Shown piece by piece: positions 1 through 6,476 of a stretch of 42,653 nucleotides of DNA. The notes beneath the pieces are model-generated. The model saw only the letters and a list, made by a program, of their open reading frames with translations, did no database searches and was not told where the DNA came from. This DNA is from Hymenobacter glacialis (GTDB lineage Bacteria > Bacteroidota > Bacteroidia > Cytophagales > Hymenobacteraceae), in NCBI RefSeq assembly GCF_001816165.1, contig NZ_MDZC01000058.1, positions 1 through 42,653 of the forward strand, in the 5' to 3' direction. Numbering within the stretch: position 1 is the stretch's first letter; every line of letters starts with the position of its first letter. Position numbers and translations under genes: made by a program.

Positions 1-64
1 AGGGGCATACAAAGGCCCATTCATCGTCAGAAATGTCGCTCGGGTAATGCGCTGCTTGTGACAT
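1..64 (-). CDS. IS5-type transposase, N-terminal fragment cut by the window edge
   Basis: Read leftward from an ATG at 64-62, the frame stays open to the window edge and gives 21 residues, MSQAAHYPSDISDDEWAFVC and one more. The YPSD-(I/L)-(S/T)-D-x-EWA pattern is the usual start of IS5-family (DDE) transposases, with the first tryptophan block in its normal place. Only the N-terminus is inside the window, so neither catalytic residues nor intactness can be judged. About 30 bases upstream, the reverse complement of 91-97 reads GAGTCTG, which may be the tip of the terminal inverted repeat; the next three bases outward would be CTA. The element would therefore end near 97, before the terminator at 119. 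The family call rests on a short stretch and the exact element is not identified. Confidence 0.6.
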   Translation of the reverse strand, partial: MSQAAHYPSDISDDEWAFVCP

Positions 65-118
65 CCCCAAATTTAACTCCAAGTACAGAACAGACTCTAG
101 CTCCTTGCCTCAAACATC

Positions 119-156
119 AAAAAAGCCTCGACTCCAGCTGGAGTCGGGGCTTTTTT
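119..156. terminator. bidirectional rho-independent terminator
   Basis: A near-perfect hairpin with a stem of CGACTCC pairing with GGAGTCG, extended by AAAAAAGCC on the left and GGCTTTTTT on the right. It therefore has a U-tract on either strand. It separates the insertion-sequence fragment from the downstream end of the fdhF-like gene and could serve transcripts from either side. Confidence 0.8.
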
Positions 157-166
157 AATTTCATGT

Positions 167-254
167 GTCATGCTGAGCTTGCCGAGGCATCTCTACCACA
201 ATACTAAAATTGATTACTATTGCGATAGAGATGCTTCGGCAAGCTCAGCATGAC
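167..254. repeat. long intergenic palindrome, copy 1
   Basis: The arms begin with GTCATGCTGAGCTTGCCGA and end with its near-exact complement; the inner arms read CATCTCTA / TAGAGATG around a short AT-rich loop. Related elements lie at 9594, 16261 and 17608, with a half copy at 24137. It sits 21 bases beyond the stop of the fdhF-like gene. This looks like a REP- or MITE-like dispersed repeat that would form a long hairpin in the 3' untranslated RNA. No coding potential is seen in it. Confidence 0.85.
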
Positions 255-275
255 TTACAGGGTGACAATTGCCGG

Positions 276-2831
276 CTACTCGGCCATCATTGCCTCGCGG
301 GCTTTGATGCGCACTTCGTTGTTCACAGCCGTGGGTACCACCGTCACCACCACGTACTTGGAAGTGGGCGTGTTGCTGATTTTGGCCACGCTGCCGATGG
401 GAATCAACGGGTTGGCCTCGGGGAAGTAGGCGCAGACGTTGCCCGTGGGAATGTCGTAGGGCACGGCCACAAATCTCTCCACCCGGCGCTCTTCGCCTTT
501 GAAGTGGCTGGTGATGTCGATGAGGTCCTTGGCTTTGAGGCCGCGGTCGGCCATGTCCTGCTCGTTCATAAACAGCACCCGGCGCTCGCCCTTGATGCCA
601 CGGTACCGGTCGTTGTACTCGTAAATGGTGGTATTGAACTGGTCGTGGCTGCGCACGGTCATCAGCACCAGCTGGCCTTCTTCCAGCGTGTGCTTGTCAA
701 GCGAAGTCGTGGTGAAATTGGCTTTGCCGTTTTCGGTGGTGAATTTCCGCTCGCGGGGGCCGTTGGGCAGGTAAAATCCGCCGGGCTCGCGCAGTTTTTT
801 GTTGAAGTCCTCGAAACCGGGAATCACGCGCGAAATGTGGTCACGGATAACGTCGTAGTTCTCCGTCATGGCCACCCAGTCGGCAATGTCGGTTTTGTCG
901 CCCAGCGTGGCAATGGCCATGCCGCTGATGATGGCCACTTCGCTCATCATCTCGCCGGCCAGCGGCACCAGAATGCCCTTGTTCTGGCTCACAACCCCCA
1001 TCGAATTTTCGCAGCTGGTCATCTGGTGGCCGGCCTTCTGCATGTCGATGTCGACGTGCGTGAAGCAGGGCAGCAGCAGGCTGGTTTCGCCGGTCACGAG
1101 GTGGCCGCGGTTGAGCTTGGTGCCCACGTACACCGTGAGTTTCTGCCGACGCATGGCCTCGGCTATCACCTCGGTGTCGGGGCCAGCGGCGAGCAGGTTA
1201 CCGCCCAGGCCAAAGTACACCTTGGTTTTGCCCAGGCGCATGGCCTTGATGGCTTCCACCACATCGTAGCCGTCTTCGGTGGGCGGCGAGAATTTGAATT
1301 CCTTGGCCAAAGCGTCGCGGAAGGTAGGCGACACCCGCTCCCAGATGCCCATGGTGCGGTCGCCCTGCACGTTGGAGTGCCCGCGCACCGGGCAGGTGCC
1401 CGCGCCGGGCTTGCCAATGGCGCCCTTCATGAGCTGCAGGTTCACAATCTCCTGAATGGTTTCCACGCCCTTGCGCTGCTGCGTGACGCCCATGGCCCAG
1501 CAGGTCACAATTTTCTGCTTGTGAGCCAGCAGGTTGGCCGCTTCCAGCAGTTCGGCGCGCGTCACGCCGCTTTCGCTTTCAATGTCTTCCCAGCTGGTGT
1601 TGCGGATGTTTTGCTCAAACGAGGCGAAGCCCGTGGTGAATTCGGCCACGAAGGCGTGGTCGACCACCTGGCCGGGGTTCAGGTCCTCGGCTTCGAAGAG
1701 GTGCTTCATGATGCCGCGCAGCAGGGCCATGTCGCCGTCCACGCGCACCTGCAGGTACACGTCGGTGAGCTGGGTGCCGTCGCCGAGCAGCGCGCCCAGG
1801 GCCCGCAGCGGGTTCATAAAGTCCTGGGGGTTTTTGAACGCCACCAAGCCGGCTTCCACCAGCGGGTTTACGCTGATGATTTTGGCGCCGTTGCGCTTGG
1901 CCTTTTGCAGGGCCGAGAGCATGCGGGGGTGGTTGGTGCCCGGATTCTGGCCTATTACGAGGATAACCTCGGCTTCTTCCAGGTCGTTGAGCGTGACGGA
2001 ACCTTTGCCCAGGCCCAGGGTGGGGCTCAGGGCCGAGCCGCTGCTCTCGTGGCACATGTTGGAGCAGTCGGGCAGGTTATTGGTGCCGAACTGGCGCACA
2101 AACAGCTGGAACAGGAAAGCCGGCTCGTTGGGCACTTTGCCCGAAGTGTAGAACACCGCTTCGTCGGGGTTGTCGCAGGCATTCAGCTCCTTGGCAATGA
2201 GGCTGAACGCATCGGGCCAGGAAATGGGCGAGTAGTGATTGTCGTTGGGACGCTTCACCATGGGGTGCGTGAGACGGCCGGCGTTGTTCTGGTCGCGGTC
2301 GGTCATGCGCGAAAGCTCGGCCAGGCTGTGCTTGGCAAAGAACTCGGGCCCAGCGGCCTTGTCGTCGGCGTCGGAGGCGGTGGCTTTGGCTCCGTTCTCG
2401 CAGAATTCGGCTACCGAGCGGTGCTCGTCCGGGTCGGGCCAGGCACAGCTCGAGCAGTCGAACCCGTTCTTCTGGTTGAGGCCCAGCAGGGCCTTGGAGC
2501 CCCGGCCCACACCGCCTTCTGCCCAGCTGAACTGCATGGATTTGATGACGGCCGTAACGCCGGCCGCCACCCGCTGCTGGGCTTCCAGCTTGAGGCCGGT
2601 CAGGGCTTCGGGTGGCTGGGCCAGCACGGGGTTCAGGAACTTGGCACCAGCTACTTCGGGGGCAGGAATGTGAGCGTGCACGTGCGTACGGTTGGGTTCA
2701 GAACTGTAGTTGTCGGGGGCGGGGGCTTTTCCTTGGTCGGGCCGCTCACCGCTTTTGGGGGCGTTGTCCTCAGCCAGTTGCTGGTGAGTCTTGCCAGCCT
2801 TGCTGGGGTCGGTTTTGGGTGAGTCTTCCAT
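276..2831 (-). CDS. FdhF/YdeP-family molybdopterin oxidoreductase
   Basis: A large catalytic subunit of the molybdopterin oxidoreductase superfamily, closest to the FdhF/YdeP group. Visible marks are FDCSSCAWPDP (C126, C129), RSVAEFCENGAKA (C144), DCSNMCHESSG (C256, C260) and the cofactor-binding LVIGQNPGTNHPRML stretch near 291-305; the C-terminal third carries the molydopterin-binding domain (LMTVRSHDQFNTT). At 851 residues it is about 90 longer than E. coli YdeP, because of a Pro/Lys-rich, poorly conserved N-terminal tail (about residues 1-60). No signal peptide or TAT motif is seen, so it is probably cytoplasmic. It is the last gene of a leftward set with a DUF7009 gene and fdhD. The family is linked to formate oxidation and, for YdeP, acid resistance, but the substrate of this branch is not settled. 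Formate as substrate is inference from fdhD. Confidence 0.88.
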   Translation of the reverse strand: MEDSPKTDPSKAGKTHQQLAEDNAPKSGERPDQGKAPAPDNYSSEPNRTHVHAHIPAPEVAGAKFLNPVLAQPPEALTGLKLEAQQRVAAGVTAVIKSMQFSWAEGGVGRGSKALLGLNQKNGFDCSSCAWPDPDEHRSVAEFCENGAKATASDADDKAAGPEFFAKHSLAELSRMTDRDQNNAGRLTHPMVKRPNDNHYSPISWPDAFSLIAKELNACDNPDEAVFYTSGKVPNEPAFLFQLFVRQFGTNNLPDCSNMCHESSGSALSPTLGLGKGSVTLNDLEEAEVILVIGQNPGTNHPRMLSALQKAKRNGAKIISVNPLVEAGLVAFKNPQDFMNPLRALGALLGDGTQLTDVYLQVRVDGDMALLRGIMKHLFEAEDLNPGQVVDHAFVAEFTTGFASFEQNIRNTSWEDIESESGVTRAELLEAANLLAHKQKIVTCWAMGVTQQRKGVETIQEIVNLQLMKGAIGKPGAGTCPVRGHSNVQGDRTMGIWERVSPTFRDALAKEFKFSPPTEDGYDVVEAIKAMRLGKTKVYFGLGGNLLAAGPDTEVIAEAMRRQKLTVYVGTKLNRGHLVTGETSLLLPCFTHVDIDMQKAGHQMTSCENSMGVVSQNKGILVPLAGEMMSEVAIISGMAIATLGDKTDIADWVAMTENYDVIRDHISRVIPGFEDFNKKLREPGGFYLPNGPRERKFTTENGKANFTTTSLDKHTLEEGQLVLMTVRSHDQFNTTIYEYNDRYRGIKGERRVLFMNEQDMADRGLKAKDLIDITSHFKGEERRVERFVAVPYDIPTGNVCAYFPEANPLIPIGSVAKISNTPTSKYVVVTVVPTAVNNEVRIKAREAMMAE

Positions 2832-2844
2832 GTGTGTAGTTATT

Positions 2845-2944
2845 AGTTAAAAGTTAAGAATTATGAGTTGAAACGGTGGATAAACAAGTCAGGCAGCGGC
2901 TTATCGCCAAAATAACGGCAATTCATAACTCCTAACTTTTAACT
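2845..2944. repeat. low-GC hairpin spacer built on AGTTAAAAGTTA
   Basis: The spacer between the DUF7009 and fdhF-like genes contains a 25-base imperfect inverted repeat: 2845-2869 pairs with 2920-2944 (22 of 25 positions). The arms are low-complexity words of the AACTTTTAACT type, very unlike the GC-rich genes around them. The loop is about 50 bases. It may fold in the operon mRNA and separate expression of the two genes. Similar spacers with different words occur at 33265, 34372 and 36186. Confidence 0.7.
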
Positions 2945-2954
2945 CATAACTCAC

Positions 2955-3302
2955 TTAGTGGTGGCAGTCCAGGTCTTTCTCAACCAAAATACGGAGGCGC
3001 TGGTTTTCGGGCAGCGGCAAGTCGTGCGTAAAACCGTTCTGGTCGGTTTCAACCCATAGTTTGGCCAGGTCAAAAGGCACGAGTACCGTGATGCTGCCCG
3101 GCTCGTAGTGCACCTGCACGGGCTCGGTAATAGCCGCGGTTTCCGGGGCTTCGGAACCACGCTGCAAGGCGTAAGTAAGCTGCTGCTCGGCTGTGGTTCC
3201 AAAATGCACCGTGGACGCCACGCGGCCAGTGGTCGCGAATTCCTGTATTTCGGAGCCGGAAAGGCGCAGCCGCAGCGTGTCGTCTTCGATGCGAAGTTTC
3301 AT
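2955..3302 (-). CDS. DUF7009 family protein (small, formate-dehydrogenase-associated)
   Basis: A 115-residue soluble protein beginning MKLRIEDDTLRLRLSGSEIQ, which resembles the start of DUF7009 proteins, a Bacteroidota family without known function. The ATG at 3302 was chosen because family similarity begins exactly there; an upstream ATG at 3386 would add 28 residues unlike the family. The sequence is rich in beta-forming segments (VQVHYEPGSITVLVPFDLAKLW) and ends in DLDCHH, a Cys-His-His tail that could bind metal, although this is a guess. It lies between fdhD (99 bases upstream) and the fdhF-like gene (123 bases downstream) on the same strand. The context suggests an accessory role in maturation or control of the oxidoreductase. 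Confidence 0.72.
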   Translation of the reverse strand: MKLRIEDDTLRLRLSGSEIQEFATTGRVASTVHFGTTAEQQLTYALQRGSEAPETAAITEPVQVHYEPGSITVLVPFDLAKLWVETDQNGFTHDLPLPENQRLRILVEKDLDCHH

Positions 3303-3400
3303 GGATGGAAGAGCCGGAAGGGGCTTAACCCCAAATGTAACGTAAAGCCTGTGCGGTCGTTGCAGGCAGCTATAACAATTGAGCAAAATTCCTGGCCGCG

Positions 3401-4279
3401 TCAGTTTCCAGTTTCGGTCAGGCGCCAGCCGTGGCTGTATACGTTGTAGCGCCCCTGGCGTACAAAACCCAGCACGGTCATGCCAAAACTTTCGGCGGCT
3501 TGCACGGCCAAGCTGCTGGGGGCACCCACGGCCGCAATAATCCCAATGCCCGCTGCAGCGGCTTTCTGTACCAATTCAAAGCTCACGCGGCCGCTCACCA
3601 GCAGCACGTGCTGGTGCAGGGGCAGCCAATCGGCCAACAGCGCGGCCCCAATCACCTTGTCAAGGGCGTTGTGGCGGCCCACGTCTTCGCGCAGCAAGAG
3701 CAAGTTGCCGGCCGGCGTGAAGAGCGCGGCGGCGTGCTGGCCACCGGTCTGCTCGAATCCGGCCTGGGCGGCGCGCAGGCGCTCGGGCAGCTGGTGCACC
3801 GTTTCGTAGCTCAGGTACGGCCCGGTGGCGGGCAGCACGGGGCAGGAGGTGGTGCGCACGGCGTCGATGCTGGTTTTGCCGCACACGCCGCAACTGGAGC
3901 TGGTGTAGAAATGCCGCTCCATGGCTGCAAAATCAACTTTGACATGGGCGGCGAGCTCGGCCCGGGTCACGTTGCCGGCTTCCTCGGCCTTCTGCACATC
4001 GGGGCAGGGAATGATGCCCAGCACATCGGCTTTGTGCTGAATGATGCCTTCGGTGAGCAGAAAGCCGGCGGCCAGCTCTTCGTCGTGGCCGGGCGTGCGC
4101 ATGGTAACCGACAGGGTGCGGTGCTGGCGCTGGCCATCCAGCTCATAGCCCACGCGGATTTCCAGCGGCTCTTCGGCAGCCAGCTGGTCGGATGCCGACA
4201 CGGGCGGCCCCGCACCGCTCACTTTCTGGATGGTGGCAAATTCGTAGCTGGCAGCGGGGAGAAGGATGGCAGGGTCCAT
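3401..4279 (-). CDS. fdhD: FdhD, sulfurtransferase for formate dehydrogenase maturation
   Basis: FdhD moves sulfur from a cysteine desulfurase to the molybdenum cofactor of formate-dehydrogenase-type enzymes; without the sulfido ligand these enzymes are inactive. The 292-residue protein carries the hallmark CxxC at C130/C133 inside TSSSCGVCGKTSIDAV, preceded by MRTPGHDEELAAGFLLTEGI and followed by FTPAGNLLLLREDVGRHNALDKVIG and LVSGRVSFELVQKAAAAGI, all typical FdhD blocks in the right order. Length is normal. It is the first gene of the leftward fdhD - DUF7009 - fdhF-like set, so its promoter should lie in 4280-4560, a region shared with the divergent sigma factor gene. The client is very probably the oxidoreductase at 276-2831. 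Confidence 0.95.
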   Translation of the reverse strand: MDPAILLPAASYEFATIQKVSGAGPPVSASDQLAAEEPLEIRVGYELDGQRQHRTLSVTMRTPGHDEELAAGFLLTEGIIQHKADVLGIIPCPDVQKAEEAGNVTRAELAAHVKVDFAAMERHFYTSSSCGVCGKTSIDAVRTTSCPVLPATGPYLSYETVHQLPERLRAAQAGFEQTGGQHAAALFTPAGNLLLLREDVGRHNALDKVIGAALLADWLPLHQHVLLVSGRVSFELVQKAAAAGIGIIAAVGAPSSLAVQAAESFGMTVLGFVRQGRYNVYSHGWRLTETGN

Positions 4280-4372
4280 GAGGGAGAAAGAAAGGAGTCA
4301 GATACAAAACAAATTAATCATCTGCTCATTAACAGGTGATTACGAAAATAATGCGCTAAACGACCGAATATT

Positions 4373-4401
4373 TGACATCGCAAACGATTCCGGTGACATC
4401 G
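4373..4401. promoter_or_regulatory. possible operator: two TGACATCG direct repeats 21 bp apart
   Basis: TGACATCG occurs at 4373-4380 and 4394-4401, start to start 21 bp, that is two helical turns, so both copies face the same side of the DNA. The site lies in the 284 bp divergent region between fdhD and the ECF sigma gene. The spacing suits a dimeric regulator. No regulator is identified, and two 8-mers could match by chance. Confidence 0.3.
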
Positions 4402-4563
4402 GGCAGTTTTAATGAGGTTAAAACAGTACATTGCAGTAGGCTGTTTCGCGCAAGTAGGGGTGCAACGTTATTAATCCGGACTTGGGCCCAGCTTTCCTGG
4501 TATTTTCAGTTGATGTGGCCCAGCGCCTTTTCCTTATTCGGTTAAGAATACTTATTGTTGGCT

Positions 4564-5178
4564 ATGCGCGTGCTCTCCAATACTCCTGTTCCTGCCGTGT
4601 GCGTTGTGCCCCCGTGCGACGCAGACTTGGTGCAGGCACTGGCCCAGGACAATGAAAAAGCCTTTGCCGAGATTTATGAGCGGTACTGGCAGCCCTTGCA
4701 CCAGCAGGCTGTGCGCAAGTTGGGCCGGGCCGAAGACGCCGAAGAGGTGGTGCAAGACCTGTTTGTGACGCTGTGGAACAACCGTGGCACGGCCCGCATC
4801 CAGCAGCTTGATGCATACTTGTTTTCGGGCCTTAAATACAAAATTATCGACTGCATCCGGGCCCAATTGGTGCGCAAGGCCTACGCAGCCACAGCCCCGC
4901 TCCGCCACAAAGCGCCCACCCATTGCACCGAAGAAACCCTGGCCGCCGCCGACCTCTCGCTGGCCCTCGACGCCAGTTTGCGCAGTCTGCCGGGCCACAC
5001 CCAAGAGGTATTTCGGCTTAGCAGGGTCGAATACCAGTCGGTGCCCGAAATAGCCGCCCGCCTCCAGGTTTCGCCCAAAACAGTGGAGTACCACCTCTCC
5101 CGCTCCCTGCGCCTGCTGCGCCGCTACCTCAAGGACTTTCTGGTGGCGGTAGCTGTGGCTGTGCAGCTGGCCAGCTAG
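4564..5178 (+). CDS. ECF-type RNA polymerase sigma factor
   Basis: A 204-residue group-IV sigma factor. Region 2 is visible at about residues 25-95, with DAEEVVQDLFVTLW (58-71) for -10 recognition and core binding, and region 4 at about 135-190 with the helix-turn-helix SVPEIAARLQVSPKTVEYHL. Region 3 is absent, as expected for the ECF class. An ATG at 4564 is preferred over the in-frame TTG codons at 4555 and 4558. The next genes, a FecR anti-sigma factor and a TonB receptor, make the classical cell-surface signalling set of Bacteroidota: the receptor senses its ligand, signals through FecR, and frees this sigma factor to transcribe the receptor. The regulon may include only the neighbouring genes. 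Confidence 0.93.
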   Translation: MRVLSNTPVPAVCVVPPCDADLVQALAQDNEKAFAEIYERYWQPLHQQAVRKLGRAEDAEEVVQDLFVTLWNNRGTARIQQLDAYLFSGLKYKIIDCIRAQLVRKAYAATAPLRHKAPTHCTEETLAAADLSLALDASLRSLPGHTQEVFRLSRVEYQSVPEIAARLQVSPKTVEYHLSRSLRLLRRYLKDFLVAVAVAVQLAS

Positions 5179-5339
5179 AAGCTGTTGTGCTGGTGCTATC
5201 CCGAGGCAATGGTTGGCGGCTCTCAATAAATCTCCTTCTGAAAGCCACGGCAGCTGTGGGCACCAGCAAGCGCGAGGGCAGCCCAAGGTGGCAGATTGGG
5301 CCTGGTTCAAAAAAAAGTTTGAGACCTGACTAGGGCAAA

Positions 5340-5382
5340 CCCGATATGGCCCGACTATGCAGATACCGGGCCTCCTATCGGG
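5340..5382 (+). promoter_or_regulatory. nested inverted repeat just upstream of the FecR start
   Basis: An outer pair CCCGATA (5340-5346) / TATCGGG (5376-5382) encloses an inner pair GGCCCG (5348-5353) / CGGGCC (5367-5372). Together they form a strong two-part stem ending 10 bases before the FecR ATG at 5393. It lies after an A-rich tract (5310-5317) in the 214 bp sigma-FecR spacer. It could limit FecR translation or end part of the sigma-factor transcripts. The function is inferred only from position and pairing. Confidence 0.5.
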
Positions 5383-5392
5383 CTCGTTCTGA

Positions 5393-6424
5393 ATGAAGCA
5401 ATCTTACTTTTCTGAGCTACTGAAGCGCTACCTGCACGACGACTGCACCGAGGGCGAAGCCTGGACGGTGGACCAATGGTATGAAGCCCGCGACATGCCC
5501 CGGCCCGCCGACCGGCCCACCCCGGCAGAAGAGGCCGTTGCCAAGGCAAAAATGTGGCAGCAGGTGCAGTACCGTACCCAGCCGCGGCCCACGCGGTGGC
5601 ACACGCCCGCTTTGCGGTGGGCAGCGGCGGCCGTGGTGGCGCTGGGACTGGGCGTGGCAGGGCTGGGAACGTGGCAGCCCACCGCCGGTACCCGTCCGGC
5701 AAGCGGCCGCGAGGCGGCGGTGCAGGTTAGCACCGCCCAGGGCTGGGTTACGTGCACCAACGCAACGGGCCGCCCGGCCCAGGTGCTGCTGGCCGATGGC
5801 AGCACCGTGGTCCTGCAGTCTGGTAGCTGCCTGCGCTACCCGCGGCGGTTTGCGGAGCCCGAGCGGCGAGTGGAGCTGAGCGGCGAAGCCTTTTTTGAGG
5901 TAGCGCACGACGCAACCCACCCTTTCCGGGTACTCACGAAACAACTGGAAACCATGGTGCTGGGCACCAGCTTCACGGTGCGGGCTTTTCCGGGCCAGGC
6001 GGAGGCGGCGGTGATGGTGCGCACCGGCCGCGTGCACGTGGTGCCCAACGCAGTGGCTGACACGCAACAGCCCAGCCGGCCCCCCGCCGGCGTTCTGCTG
6101 CTACCCAACCAGCAGGCGGTGTATTCGGCCGCGGTGCGGGAGCTGCGACGCGAGCTGGTGGCCCAGCCCGCCGTGCTTCAGCCGCAGGCCCTCGCCTTCA
6201 CAGAGCGGCCCGTGACGGAGGTACTGGCCTCGCTGCAAACTGCCTACGGGGTGCCCATTCTCTACAACGGTGCGGCGCTGGCTAGCTGCACCGTGAGCCT
6301 GGCCTTTGGGCAGGAAGAGTCGCTGGATGGCAAGCTCACCTTGCTCTGCAAAACCCTGGGCGCCACGTATGAGCGGGCCAGTGAAAAAATTATTTTCCGC
6401 AGCCGCGGCTGCCAAAGCGAATAG
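5393..6424 (+). CDS. FecR family anti-sigma factor (inner-membrane signal transducer)
   Basis: A 343-residue protein with the standard Bacteroidota FecR layout. It has a cytoplasmic N-terminus of about 70 residues that would hold the sigma factor (YFSELLKRYLHDDCTEGE), one transmembrane segment near 72-92 (LRWAAAAVVALGLGVAGLGTW), a periplasmic FecR domain at about 107-215 (VLLADGSTVVLQSGSCLRYP, VELSGEAFFEVAHDATHPF, VLGTSFTVRAF) and a C-terminal DUF4974 at about 265-335 (FTERPVTEVLASLQTAYGVPI). The DUF4974 part resembles an STN fold and should contact the receptor's N-terminal signalling domain. It is placed between the ECF sigma gene and the TonB receptor, and the receptor gene begins 52 bases after its stop. 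The three genes probably form one regulatory unit. Confidence 0.93.
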   Translation: MKQSYFSELLKRYLHDDCTEGEAWTVDQWYEARDMPRPADRPTPAEEAVAKAKMWQQVQYRTQPRPTRWHTPALRWAAAAVVALGLGVAGLGTWQPTAGTRPASGREAAVQVSTAQGWVTCTNATGRPAQVLLADGSTVVLQSGSCLRYPRRFAEPERRVELSGEAFFEVAHDATHPFRVLTKQLETMVLGTSFTVRAFPGQAEAAVMVRTGRVHVVPNAVADTQQPSRPPAGVLLLPNQQAVYSAAVRELRRELVAQPAVLQPQALAFTERPVTEVLASLQTAYGVPILYNGAALASCTVSLAFGQEESLDGKLTLLCKTLGATYERASEKIIFRSRGCQSE

Positions 6425-6476
6425 CTCCGTGCCCTTGCTCTCACTCATCTTCAAAAACCCACCAACCCTTTTTCCC

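Noticed and set aside
210..2822. An 870-codon open frame antisense to the fdhF-like gene
   Set aside because: It overlaps an unmistakable oxidoreductase on the other strand, its protein is rich in His/Gly/Val with no family resemblance, and long antisense frames are expected from biased third positions in high-GC genes. The same applies to similar long antisense frames over the TonB receptor, metH and the kinase gene.
6306..6476. An upstream extension of the TonB receptor overlapping FecR
   Set aside because: The extension contains the FecR 3' end in another frame and no signal peptide; the ATG at 6477 begins a clear signal peptide.
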